Source of the DNA: an uncultured Propionibacterium sp.
GTDB lineage: Bacteria; Actinomycetota; Actinomycetes; Propionibacteriales; Propionibacteriaceae
Assembly: GCA_938036835.1 (NCBI GenBank)
Contig: CALHWB010000038.1
Location: forward strand, 1-64,000
Reading direction: 5' to 3'
DNA length: 64,000 nt
The number at the start of each line of letters is the position of its first letter. Positions within the stretch are counted from its first letter, which is position 1. Positions 44,634 through 52,623 of this stretch are shown in pieces. The position numbers and the translations under genes are program-made. The notes below the pieces were generated by a model that did not search any database, was not told the origin of the DNA, and saw only the letters and a program-made list of their open reading frames with translations.

Positions 44634-45539
44634 TCAAATCTCGTAGTCAACCACCACCGGAGCGTGATCGCTGATTCGCGACTCGCGGTTGGATTCCCGA
44701 TCGGTGCCACCGGTACGGGCCCGGCCGGCCAATCTGGGAGTGGCCAGGTGGTAGTCGATCCGCCAGCCGGTATCCCGGTCGAAGGCCTGCTCGCGCCAGC
44801 TCCACCAGGAGTAGGGGCCTTCGGCGTCCGGGTGCAGGTGACGGACGACGTCGACCAGGGTGCGCGGCGAGACGATCGAGGTGAACCAGTCCCGTTCCAC
44901 CGGCAGAAAGCCTGCGGCGGTTTGGTTGGAACGCCAGTTGCGTAAATCCCGATTGGTGTGGGCGATGTTGAAATCCCCCATCACCAGGTAGTCCCGGCCG
45001 CGGGCTAGGGCCGCCCGCCGAGCCCGGCCCAGTTGCCGAGCGAACCCGCTGAGGAATGCCATCTTCCGGTTGTAACGGGCCACCGCTGCCGGGTCGGGTT
45101 CGGCACCCCGCGGCGCATAGGGGGTGTCCCCCTTCGGGATGTAGACGCTGGCGACTGTCAGCGGGAGATCGGTCAGGTCAACCTCGATGTAACGGCCCTC
45201 GGCGCCGAATTGGCGTAATTTGCGGGTCAGGCCGGTGGCGTCGTTCCCGGCTACGGGGGTGGGAGTGGCCTGGGGCGCCCAACTGACCGCCTGGGAACCC
45301 CAACTGCGGATCGCAGCCACCGGCTCGCGGGTAAGCAGAGCCACCCCATTGCGTCCGGCTAGGACGCCTGGGTCGTAGGCTACGTGGTAGTCGCCGAAGA
45401 CATCCAGGGGCAGCCGGTCGATGGGGCAGCGGACCTCCTGCAACCCGATCACCGCGCAGCCGCGGGCGGCTCGCCAGCCGGTGAACCCGCGACGCTCGGC
45501 AGCCCGGATACCGTTCACATTGTGGGTGGCGATCAGCAT
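44634..45539 (-). CDS. xth: Exodeoxyribonuclease III (AP endonuclease)
   Basis: 301 residues. Xth-type base-excision repair enzyme. HNVNGIRAAERRGF opens the EEP fold, GLQEVRC has the metal-binding Glu, VYIPKGD and MGDFNIAHTNRDL hold the catalytic Asp/Asn, and ISDHAPVVVDYEI ends with the catalytic Asp-His. The ATG at 45539 is preceded by TAAGTT at a seven-base distance and no ribosome binding site, so the start and a leaderless mRNA are likely. It converges on the ECH-like gene. Confidence 0.95.
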   Translation of the reverse strand: MLIATHNVNGIRAAERRGFTGWRAARGCAVIGLQEVRCPIDRLPLDVFGDYHVAYDPGVLAGRNGVALLTREPVAAIRSWGSQAVSWAPQATPTPVAGNDATGLTRKLRQFGAEGRYIEVDLTDLPLTVASVYIPKGDTPYAPRGAEPDPAAVARYNRKMAFLSGFARQLGRARRAALARGRDYLVMGDFNIAHTNRDLRNWRSNQTAAGFLPVERDWFTSIVSPRTLVDVVRHLHPDAEGPYSWWSWREQAFDRDTGWRIDYHLATPRLAGRARTGGTDRESNRESRISDHAPVVVDYEI

Positions 45540-45546
45540 GGCCGCC

Positions 45547-45552
45547 AACTTA
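45547..45552 (-). promoter_or_regulatory. -10 element TAAGTT, leaderless start of xth
   Basis: TAAGTT on the minus strand, seven bases before the ATG at 45539. Confidence 0.45.
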
Positions 45553-45834
45553 CCCCGATCGGTCGGGGCATGCCGGCAACTGCTATCGGGGAACGGCCTA
45601 CCGGGCCGCTCGCCGCGGCCGGGCGCCGGCCGGACTCGATGGCGGAATCCGGTGCGTTCGGTGACAAAACGACCGGATCGGTTGTCCGGCGGGTACGCCG
45701 CCGGCCGAACGAAGGGTCGGCGGTGCCGGGGTGGGACGTCGGGCGGCCTGCGGTGTACGCCCCCGGGTACCGGCGGTTTTCCGCCGGCGCGACGAGGCGT
45801 CGATCGGCGGGAATACCCGGTAGGAGGCGATCGT

Positions 45835-45840
45835 TAAACT
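45835..45840 (+). promoter_or_regulatory. -10 element TAAACT, leaderless start of 45847 gene
   Basis: TAAACT is followed by six bases and the GTG at 45847, which fixes the start choice for that gene. Confidence 0.55.
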
Positions 45841-45846
45841 GGGGTC

Positions 45847-46296
45847 GTGCATGCCAGAGGCCGCAAGGACCGCCGGGGCTCCATCGAGGAGCCGAGTCGT
45901 AGCCGGATTGCGCTGATCGCGGTCGTCGCGTGGTGGGTTGCGGTGTTGTCCGGGGCGCTGGCCTGGCAGCTGCTCAACCGGTCCCTGGCCGACCCGCCGG
46001 CGCGCTGGCAGGCCAGGATCGGTACCTGGCTGGCCGGGTTCGCCATCCTCGGTCAACTGATCGGTATCGGGGCTGCCATCGGGGCGGTCTTGCGTGACCG
46101 TGGCCGAGTACGGGTGGGGGCCGCCCTGTTGCTTCTGCTGCCCGTGACCGGCGTCGTGGCCATCTGGATCGGGGTTTCGTCCACCGTCGTCAACCCGATC
46201 GACCTGCTGATGCCGGCGTGGTTGGTGATCGGCGGTACGGTGCTGTTGATCGGCAGTCTGCTGATCGTGGTTCCGGCCCGTCTGGGTTTGGAATGA
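45847..46296 (+). CDS. Small integral membrane protein, unknown function
   Basis: 149 residues. A basic N-terminus (HARGRKDRRGSIEEPSRSR) is followed by four hydrophobic segments at about residues 21-45, 57-78, 86-107 and 117-142. There are no catalytic or binding motifs. The GTG start is supported by the -10 box six bases upstream (leaderless). It is divergent from xth and converges with the SufR-like regulator 46360-47028, 63 bases away. I do not recognise the family. Confidence 0.75.
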   Translation: MHARGRKDRRGSIEEPSRSRIALIAVVAWWVAVLSGALAWQLLNRSLADPPARWQARIGTWLAGFAILGQLIGIGAAIGAVLRDRGRVRVGAALLLLLPVTGVVAIWIGVSSTVVNPIDLLMPAWLVIGGTVLLIGSLLIVVPARLGLE

Positions 46297-46359
46297 TCCG
46301 GTCTCGCGGTTGAACGCTGCCGATCGGCTGGTGGCGCGGCCCACCGGAGCCGGGCCGGG

Positions 46360-47028
46360 TCAGTTCTGGCGCGGTGGCCTGGTTGCCGGATGCAGCCGCA
46401 CCAGGCAGCCGGACGGCGAGGCCATCGGCTCCAGATCCACCGTCGCCGGCTCCAGATGGGCTTGGGCTAGGGTTTGCACCATGCCGGCATGCACCTGGCA
46501 GACGATCTCGGCATTGCGGCGTGCTGCTACCAGCATCGGGCAGCTGCGCAGTTCGTAGCCGACGTCCGGGATCGGGCGGGGCTCGAAACCCAGTTCCGCG
46601 AGGTCGTCCGACAGATCCGCGTCCGGCCTGCGCCGCCTCAGGGAGGAGACCAACCGGCATCCCCAGCGTTGCCCGGTCTGCCGGGCCACCTCTTCGGGGT
46701 CCGGCAGGCCGCCGATGGTTTCGGCAAGGGCGGCAACCAGGGTTGGATAGGTGATGCCCTCACCCAGGCTGGTGGCCCGGTAGACCCGCGCCGGGCGGCC
46801 GGGCCTTGCCGAACGGGGATCGGAGTACTCTGCCAGCCCATCCTCGACCAACGCCGTCAGGTGACCTCGTACGGTGTTGCGATGCAGTTTGAGGTCTGCG
46901 GCCAACTCCACGATTCCCCATGGTTCTGCCCGGCTGCGCAGCCGATTCAGTACTCGCGCGCGAGCGCTGCTGATGCCCACGGCGGCCATGCTGGTATCGG
47001 TTGGCCCCGCCATGAGTCGGCTTTCCAT
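46360..47028 (-). CDS. Helix-turn-helix regulator with SufR-like cysteines
   Basis: 222 residues. The winged helix is at about residues 20-90: ISSARARVLNRLRSR, then the recognition helix LKLHRNTVRGHLTALVEDGLA and the wing ARPGRPARVYRA. The C-terminal half has cysteines in ELRSCPML, EIVCQVHAGM and PSGCLVRLHP, the spacing pattern of SufR-type iron-sulfur-sensing regulators. In other actinobacteria such regulators sit before suf genes; none are here. The ATG at 47028 has TATTGT six bases upstream (leaderless). Likely a repressor that senses cluster or redox state; targets unknown. Confidence 0.82.
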   Translation of the reverse strand: MESRLMAGPTDTSMAAVGISSARARVLNRLRSRAEPWGIVELAADLKLHRNTVRGHLTALVEDGLAEYSDPRSARPGRPARVYRATSLGEGITYPTLVAALAETIGGLPDPEEVARQTGQRWGCRLVSSLRRRRPDADLSDDLAELGFEPRPIPDVGYELRSCPMLVAARRNAEIVCQVHAGMVQTLAQAHLEPATVDLEPMASPSGCLVRLHPATRPPRQN

Positions 47029-47034
47029 TCCTCC

Positions 47035-47040
47035 ACAATA
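47035..47040 (-). promoter_or_regulatory. -10 element TATTGT, leaderless start of the SufR-like regulator
   Basis: TATTGT on the minus strand, six bases before the ATG at 47028. GGAGG also lies in this gap but is too close to the ATG to act as ribosome binding site. Confidence 0.5.
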
Positions 47041-47137
47041 GTGAGCCCGAGCCAGGCCGGCGCCTGCCGCCCCGGCAAACACCGCTGCCGGCGCCGGGCA
47101 GCAAGGTAGCCGCTGGTCGATGTGCGAGGATCAAGCC

Positions 47138-47347
47138 ATGCAGATCCAGACCATGCAACTCGGTGGTCCCAGCCGGCCAGGGCAGGTCCTGAGGCGCGCC
47201 GGAGCCGCCGGACCGAGTGGCCACGCCCGGTCGTCGATCGCCAATGCGCTGGTACCGATCGATGGCCGGGCCGGAACCCGGCCGCGTGGCGATGAGATCG
47301 TGAAGGTCTCGGGCCGGTCAGCCGGGTTCCCGGTTCGGGTGGGTTGA
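47138..47347 (+). CDS. Possible small protein upstream of the AarF/UbiB gene
   Basis: 69 residues from ATG 47138, with GAGGA seven bases upstream, to TGA one base before the next gene. Third positions are GC-rich as in real genes. The protein is Gly/Arg/Ser-rich and soluble (HARSSIANALVPIDGRAG, then EIVKVSGRSAGFPVRVG); I do not recognise it. The one-base spacing to ATG 47349, whose own ribosome binding site is poor, suggests translational coupling. It could also be a leader peptide or chance frame. Confidence 0.45.
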   Translation: MQIQTMQLGGPSRPGQVLRRAGAAGPSGHARSSIANALVPIDGRAGTRPRGDEIVKVSGRSAGFPVRVG

Positions 47348-47348
47348 G

Positions 47349-49310
47349 ATGGAGCAAATCCTGGTCCAGGCAGCCGAGTTGGTCATTGGATTGCTGGTGC
47401 TGGGCCTGGTCACCTGGCTGGTGGCCCGCACCAGCCGGCGGGTGCTGGGCATCCAGGTGTCCACGCTGCGCGCGCTGCTGGTCAGCTTGATCGTATGGCA
47501 GGGGCTAGTCAGCGTGGTCACCTGGCTGATCGACGTAGATCAGTTCGTGGTGGCCGCTCCGGCCAATGTGGTCACCCTGGTGGTGGTCGGGTTGGCCACG
47601 ATGTTGGGGGCTTTCGCCCTGGGCCTGCTGGTGCTGATGGTGCTTGAGGTTGTCGTACCAACCGGTTCGCTGCCGCCGTTGCGGGTGCTGCTGACCGGTT
47701 GGCGGGGTCGGTTCCGGCGCACTCGCCGGTACCTGCGTATCATGCTGATCCTCACCCGGCATGGCCTGAATGCCCAGCTGCGTGGGGTGCTCAACCCCGG
47801 GCAGACCACCGCCGGCTCGGTGCGGCGCGCGATGGAGGATGCGGGGGTGACCTTCATCAAGCTCGGGCAGATGCTCTCTACCCGAGCCGACCTGCTGCCG
47901 CCGGCCTACATCGAGGAACTGTCGCGGTTGACCATCGAGGCCGATCCGCAGGATTTCCGGCTGGTCGACAAGGTATTGACCGCCGAATTGCCCCCGGCGG
48001 GCCGGGCTCGGTTGCAGATCGCCGAACGGCCCCTGGCGTCGGCCTCTCTCGCCCAGGTACATGCGGCCGTGCTGGACGGGGATCGCCAGGTGGTGGTCAA
48101 GGTGCAGCGCTGGGGCGCGACCGAGCAGGCGAGCCTGGACCTGCAGATTCTCGATCGGCTGGCCCGCACGCTGGATCGCAACGCCGACTGGGCACACAAT
48201 CTCGGAGTCGCCGACATCGTCCAGGGATTCACCGAATCGGTGGCCGAGGAATTCGACTACGAGGCCGAACTGGCTAACATGGCCGCTCTGCGGGCGGGCT
48301 TGACCGGCACCGGAATCCGCGTCCCGGACGCTTACCCGGAACTGTGCACCGGCCGAGTGCTGGTCATGGAACGCTTCGATGGCACGCCGATGGCCCGTGC
48401 TCAGGAACTGATCGCCGCGCTTACCGTCGCCCAGCGGCAGGAGACCGCCGACCGGTTGCTTGGGGCGGTGGTCAAGCAGATCCTGGGGGACGGGGTTTTC
48501 CACGCCGACCTGCATTCCGGCAACGTGCTGCTGTGGCCCGATGGGTCTTTGGGACTGCTCGACTATGGTTCGGTGGGCCGGCTGGACGCCGCGGCCCGGC
48601 GCAACCTGGGGCTGCTGTTGTGGTCGGTGGATGCCGACGATGCGGCGCTGGCCACCGATGCGGTGCTGGAACTGCTCGATCATGATTCCTCGCTTGACGA
48701 GCGGACGCTGCAGCGCAATCTCGGGGTGTTGATCACCCGGATGCGTACCGGAGGCACCGGCTCCACCCTGGTGTTCTTCCAGCAGCTGCTGAGCCTGGTA
48801 CTGGCCAACGGCATGACCGTATCGCGTAATATCGCGATGGCCATGCGTTCCCTGGGCGCCTTGGAGGGTACGCTGCGCCTGTTGGACTCCGGGCTGGATC
48901 TGGTGGCCAGCGCCCGTGAGCAGGCCAGGGCCACGATCGGCGATGTCTCGGCCGAAGGCGCCCGGCGGGAGATCGCGAATCAGGCGGTCCGCCTGGTGCC
49001 CCTGCTGAGTCATCTGCCGCGCCGGCTAAACCGGATCAGCGAGGACCTGGCAACCGGCCGGTTTTCCGCTGGCGTGCGGATCGTCGCCCACCCGGACGAC
49101 CGGGCCTTCCTCACCGGGCTGGCCAACCAGGTGGTTATCGCCGGGCTCGCCGGGTTTGCCGTGATCGGGGCGATCATGCTGGTCACCTCAAGCGGCGGGC
49201 CCCGGATCTACAGCTTCCGGATATTCGATCTGCTCGGCTACCTGCTTGGCTTTGGGGGCTTGATCCTGGCCTTGCGCTCGGTGGCCATGGTTTTTGGCCG
49301 CCGGACCTGA
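47349..49310 (+). CDS. AarF/ABC1/UbiB kinase-like family protein
   Basis: 653 residues. Two or more membrane segments lie in the first ~110 residues and two at the C-terminus (~595-650). The kinase-like core has the UbiB KxGQ motif in FIKLGQMLSTRADLLP, the ATP lysine in VVVKVQRWG, EFDYEAELANM, HADLHSGNVLL (catalytic loop) and LLDYGSVGRL (DFG-equivalent). Family members support quinone synthesis or lipid homeostasis through ATPase activity. In this menaquinone organism a quinone-related membrane role is plausible. The N-terminal membrane segments are an extension common in actinobacterial members. Confidence 0.92.
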   Translation: MEQILVQAAELVIGLLVLGLVTWLVARTSRRVLGIQVSTLRALLVSLIVWQGLVSVVTWLIDVDQFVVAAPANVVTLVVVGLATMLGAFALGLLVLMVLEVVVPTGSLPPLRVLLTGWRGRFRRTRRYLRIMLILTRHGLNAQLRGVLNPGQTTAGSVRRAMEDAGVTFIKLGQMLSTRADLLPPAYIEELSRLTIEADPQDFRLVDKVLTAELPPAGRARLQIAERPLASASLAQVHAAVLDGDRQVVVKVQRWGATEQASLDLQILDRLARTLDRNADWAHNLGVADIVQGFTESVAEEFDYEAELANMAALRAGLTGTGIRVPDAYPELCTGRVLVMERFDGTPMARAQELIAALTVAQRQETADRLLGAVVKQILGDGVFHADLHSGNVLLWPDGSLGLLDYGSVGRLDAAARRNLGLLLWSVDADDAALATDAVLELLDHDSSLDERTLQRNLGVLITRMRTGGTGSTLVFFQQLLSLVLANGMTVSRNIAMAMRSLGALEGTLRLLDSGLDLVASAREQARATIGDVSAEGARREIANQAVRLVPLLSHLPRRLNRISEDLATGRFSAGVRIVAHPDDRAFLTGLANQVVIAGLAGFAVIGAIMLVTSSGGPRIYSFRIFDLLGYLLGFGGLILALRSVAMVFGRRT

Positions 49311-49380
49311 ACCCGGGGCTTGAGAGGAACCTGACTCGTGGCTGCGCGGTGGGGCGAGCGGAACCGGGCGTGGCGTACCG

Positions 49381-49418
49381 GCACCGGTTGGGGAAGCGGG
49401 AGAAATCCCGCGCGGTGC
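49381..49418 (+). other. Structured RNA hairpin between aarF and aroKB
   Basis: GCACCG (49381-49386) pairs with CGGTGC (49413-49418) around an inner hairpin GCGGGA-GAAA-TCCCGC (49396-49411) with a GNRA tetraloop. It lies 71-130 bases after the AarF stop and 93 bases before the aroKB start. It could be a terminator without T-run or a leader structure. Confidence 0.35.
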
Positions 49419-49510
49419 GTCGGCTGGCTTGCCGGGGCGATGATGCGTATTCGGCGGTCCCGGGATCGCGCTGTGGCAGACTGCTTGGCAAGGGACGAAA
49501 GCGAGGAGAC

Positions 49511-51181
49511 ATGGGTGGAGTCGGCTGTGGGCCGGGCATGCGACGTCCCGCAGTGGTGCTGTGTGGGCCACCTGGATCGGGCAAGTCCACGGTAGGCAGG
49601 CTGATCGCCCAGGCGCTGGGCCTACAGTTCGTCGACACCGATGACCTGGTGGAGCAGGCCGCCGGGATGCCGATCCCGGAGCTGTTCCTCACCCGGGGCG
49701 AGGCGGCCTTCCGGGCCCTAGAGCACCAGATCGTCTTGCACACGCTGGAAACCTTTGCCGGTGTGGTGGCTCTGGGCGGCGGCGCTGTGCTGCACCCGGG
49801 TACCCAGGCGGCGTTGCAACGACACATGACGGTCTTCCTGGATGTGGATGTCTCCCAGGCATTGCCGCGGGTTGGCCTGTCGGGCATCCGGCCGCTGCTG
49901 ATGGGCGATCCGGTAGCCAAGTTCAACGCGCTGATGGCGCAGCGCCGGCCGATCTACCAGAGCGTGGCGAAGGTCCAGCTCGACACGACCTGCCGCAGAC
50001 CGCAGGACACCGGTGAGGACATCCTGCTCGCACTGATAAACAACGGCACGGTCGATCTGCCGCCCGGCCTGGTGCGCCAGACCGCGGCGCGGCATGCTCC
50101 GGCTAGCGTGATCACGGTGACCGGCCGGAATGGCTACGAAATCCGGCTCGGTTGGGAGCTGCTCGCCGATATCGCCGAGCTGATCCCGGCCGGCACCGAG
50201 CGGGTGCTGGTGGCGCACGAGTCGGTCATGGGGCCGGCCGCGGCACGAATCGCCGGACTGCTGGGCGAGGGCGGCCTGCGGGTGGTGCCGCACGAGCTGC
50301 CCGACCTGCGGGCGGCCAAGAACCTGACGGCGGTCGCCGAGCTGTGGGATGTCCTTGGGGAGCATCGTTTCGGCCGGCAGGATACGATCGTCGCGGTCGG
50401 TGGGGCGGAGGCCTGCTATCTGCTCGGCTTCGTCGCCGCGACTTGGCTGCGGGGTATCCCATTGGTCAATGTGCCGACCAGCCTGCTGGCCATGGTGGAC
50501 GCGGGTTTCGGCGGCAAAACGACGCTCGATCTGCCCCGCGGACGCGACCTGGTGGGTGCCTTCCATCCGCCGTCCGCGGTGCTGTGCGATCTGGGGTTGC
50601 TGGCCACGTTGCCGGTCGGCCGGTTGCGTTCCGGGCTTGCCGAGGTCATCAAGATGGGGTTCATCGCCGACGAACGGATTCTGCAGTTGCTGGAGGCCAA
50701 TGGGGGAGCGGATGCCCTCGACCTGCACTCGCCGGTTTTCCGGGAACTGATGGAGCGGGCCATCGCCGCTAAGGCCCGTATCGTCTCCGAGGACCTACGC
50801 GAAATCGGTTTGCGCGAGGTGCTCAACTACGGCCATACCCTGGGCCATGCCCTGGAGAACAGCGCCGCGGCGACCTATACCCATGGCGAGGCGGTGGCGA
50901 TCGGTATGGTGTTCGCGGCCGAACTGGCCCGCGGGCTCGGCCACATCACCGATCCGGATGTGGTCGACCGGCATCGCCGGGTGCTGCAGATGGCTGGCCT
51001 GCCCATCGGCCTCACCGGGGCCGACCGGGCCGGACTCGTTGAGGCGATGAGCTGGGACAAAAAGGTACGCGATAACGAATTGCGCTTTGTCGTCCTGGAG
51101 GGCATCGCCAAATGCGTTATAGCCCGGAACCCCGCGAGCGGAGCGCTGCGACAGGCATTCGAGGCGATCGGGCGGGACTGA
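49511..51181 (+). CDS. aroKB: Shikimate kinase / 3-dehydroquinate synthase fusion
   Basis: 556 residues. Residues ~1-175 are shikimate kinase: Walker A GPPGSGKST, DTDDL, RGEAAFRALE, GGGAVLH, and RPLL for the lid. Residues ~200-556 are dehydroquinate synthase: MVDAGFGGKTTLDLP, SGLAEVIKMGFI, LREVLNYGHTLGHALE and THGEAVAIGM hold the metal-binding Glu and both His. Relative to well-studied enzymes the NAD-site GGGxxxD reads GGAEACY and the GKN tripeptide reads GRD, so several binding residues are changed. GAGGAG sits two bases before ATG 49511; the further upstream frame is not family-like. It serves the shikimate pathway if both domains work. Confidence 0.9.
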   Translation: MGGVGCGPGMRRPAVVLCGPPGSGKSTVGRLIAQALGLQFVDTDDLVEQAAGMPIPELFLTRGEAAFRALEHQIVLHTLETFAGVVALGGGAVLHPGTQAALQRHMTVFLDVDVSQALPRVGLSGIRPLLMGDPVAKFNALMAQRRPIYQSVAKVQLDTTCRRPQDTGEDILLALINNGTVDLPPGLVRQTAARHAPASVITVTGRNGYEIRLGWELLADIAELIPAGTERVLVAHESVMGPAAARIAGLLGEGGLRVVPHELPDLRAAKNLTAVAELWDVLGEHRFGRQDTIVAVGGAEACYLLGFVAATWLRGIPLVNVPTSLLAMVDAGFGGKTTLDLPRGRDLVGAFHPPSAVLCDLGLLATLPVGRLRSGLAEVIKMGFIADERILQLLEANGGADALDLHSPVFRELMERAIAAKARIVSEDLREIGLREVLNYGHTLGHALENSAAATYTHGEAVAIGMVFAAELARGLGHITDPDVVDRHRRVLQMAGLPIGLTGADRAGLVEAMSWDKKVRDNELRFVVLEGIAKCVIARNPASGALRQAFEAIGRD

Positions 51182-51195
51182 CCGGCAGTAGGCTG

Positions 51196-51210
51196 CGCCA
51201 CCCCGTGGCG
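51196..51210. terminator. Hairpin between convergent aroKB and yajQ
   Basis: CGCCAC-CCC-GTGGCG, a 6-bp perfect stem with a 3-base loop, 14 bases after the aroKB stop. No T-run. Confidence 0.4.
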
Positions 51211-51318
51211 GTCCGCACCCACCGGCCTCGGCCGGGCTTCGTCAAAGGCCGCTGGCCGCCGGGTGACGATGGCTTGCTGCGGGCCACGGTGGCGCCATGC
51301 GGGTGCCCGGTCGCATCC

Positions 51319-51810
51319 CTAACGGTAGTTGACGAACTGTACCGCGAAGTCGTAGTCGGCGGCCTTCACCAACCGTTGGACGGCCTGTAGGTCATCCCGG
51401 GATTTCGAGCTGATCCGCAGCTCATCGCCCTGGATCTGCGCCTTGACGCCCTTGGGTCCCTCGTCGCGGATCAGCTTGGTAATCTTCTTCGCGTTTTCCT
51501 GGCTGATGCCGTTCTGCATGGTGGCGGTCATATGCCATAACTTGCCCGACAGCTTCGGGTCACTGGCATGCACCGACTTCAGGTCGACGCCGCGGCGTAC
51601 CAGCTTGGACTGGAAGACATCCCAGACCGCCTTCACCCGTTCCTCGCCGCTGGCCTGCATGGCTATCTCATCGCCGGACCATTTGATCGAGGCATCGGTG
51701 CCCTTGAAGTCGAAACGCTGGGAAACCTCCCGGGCGGCTTGGTTGAGGGCATTGTCGACCTCCTGCCGGGCGACCTTGCTGACGATATCGAAGGAGCTGT
51801 CTGAAGCCAT
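51319..51810 (-). CDS. yajQ: YajQ family nucleotide-binding protein
   Basis: 163 residues, full length. SFDIVSKVARQEVDNALNQA, RFDFKGTDASIKW, and the C-terminal half with GKLWHMTATMQNGISQENAK and SKSRDDLQAVQRLVKAADYD are standard for YajQ, a two-domain ferredoxin-fold protein reported to bind cyclic di-GMP or nucleic acids in some bacteria. GAGGAG upstream of the ATG at 51810 supports the start. It converges with aroKB. The ligand in this organism is not known. Confidence 0.95.
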   Translation of the reverse strand: MASDSSFDIVSKVARQEVDNALNQAAREVSQRFDFKGTDASIKWSGDEIAMQASGEERVKAVWDVFQSKLVRRGVDLKSVHASDPKLSGKLWHMTATMQNGISQENAKKITKLIRDEGPKGVKAQIQGDELRISSKSRDDLQAVQRLVKAADYDFAVQFVNYR

Positions 51811-51943
51811 GCTCCTCATCCTGCCCCAGCGCACCCGGCAAGCCAAGACCGTATCGGGTTGGCCGGGCGCTGTGGATTCAAGACGCCGGCTTTTGCGCTG
51901 GCCGGGTTTGTTGCTATCGTTTCCCTGCGCTGTTCAGCAGCCC

Positions 51944-52028
51944 GGCAGCTTGCCCGAGCGGCCAAAGGGAGCGGTCTGTAAAACCGTCGGCTCAGCCTAC
52001 GATGGTTCGAATCCATCAGCTGCCACCA
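51944..52028 (+). tRNA. tRNA-Tyr (anticodon GTA)
   Basis: A class II tRNA. The acceptor arms GGCAGCT and AGCTGCC pair perfectly, the anticodon stem GCGGT/ACCGT encloses CTGTAAA with anticodon GTA, a long variable arm follows, and the T-arm is GATGG-TTCGAAT-CCATC. The 3' CCA is encoded. TATCGT (51915-51920) upstream may be the -10 box. It stands alone. Confidence 0.96.
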
Positions 52029-52087
52029 GAAATGTGTGGGCGCGCCAGGCGCCCACACGGCCGGTTCCCGGTGCTGCCGGGGTGTTT

Positions 52088-52555
52088 TCAGTCGACCTGG
52101 TCGCGGCCGACCACTTCGACCCACACTCGCCCGGTGACCCAGGCCAGTTCGAGGCGGATATGGCCGTTCGCGATGACGCAGCCTTCTGGGCAGATGGTGG
52201 TTTGGCTGCATGACCGTGCCAGCGATCCAATGCTGCCGGACGTGCCGCTGCGGGCCAGTACCACCGTGCCATCCGCGAATGCCAACCGGGCGACTTCCCG
52301 GGTGGCCGCCGGCTCGATCCGGCGCAGCGGCACCTGGCGGATGACAAGCAGCCTCAAGACGCGCTCCAGATTCGCCAGCCTGCGCGGGGCTTCTTCGCCG
52401 GCGACTTGCGCAAAGACCGCAGTGAGCTCGGCTTGGTCTGCAGGGTCAAAGCCGTTGGTAACCGAATCCCTGCCGGGCCCGAACAGCAGGAGGGACACGA
52501 CCGCGGTCAACGCGAGCAGGATGGCCATACCAACTATGATCACGCTGCCAGCCAT
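52088..52555 (-). CDS. Membrane-anchored hypothetical protein
   Basis: 155 residues. One N-terminal helix (VIIVGMAILLALTAVVSLLLFG) anchors a soluble domain of ~125 residues with a Cys pair in SCSQTTICPEGC and a beta-rich end HIRLELAWVTGRVWVEVVGR. Topology is probably outside. Start ATG 52555 has GGGGA directly before it; ATG at codon 10 is an alternative. It is divergent from the helical/lysozyme cassette by 68 bases, which may suggest a shared regulatory region. No family is recognised. Confidence 0.72.
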   Translation of the reverse strand: MAGSVIIVGMAILLALTAVVSLLLFGPGRDSVTNGFDPADQAELTAVFAQVAGEEAPRRLANLERVLRLLVIRQVPLRRIEPAATREVARLAFADGTVVLARSGTSGSIGSLARSCSQTTICPEGCVIANGHIRLELAWVTGRVWVEVVGRDQVD

Positions 52556-52623
52556 TCCCCAATTGTGACCCCTGCAACCGCCATGATTGTCAGCGTAGTT
52601 CGGTTTTATTAGGAGGCATCCCA

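Larger units (their letters stand above)
45540..45846. other. Divergent intergenic region xth / membrane protein
   Basis: 307 bases, very GC-rich, with promoters at both ends (45547-45552 minus and 45835-45840 plus). A perfect hairpin CCGGCGG-TTTT-CCGCCGG lies at 45770-45787. Open frames crossing the region are Arg/Pro/Gly-rich and not gene-like. Confidence 0.5.

Noticed and set aside
47505..49013. 502-codon minus-strand frame
   Set aside because: Antisense to the AarF/UbiB gene, Gln/Gly/His-rich composition typical of an antisense shadow.
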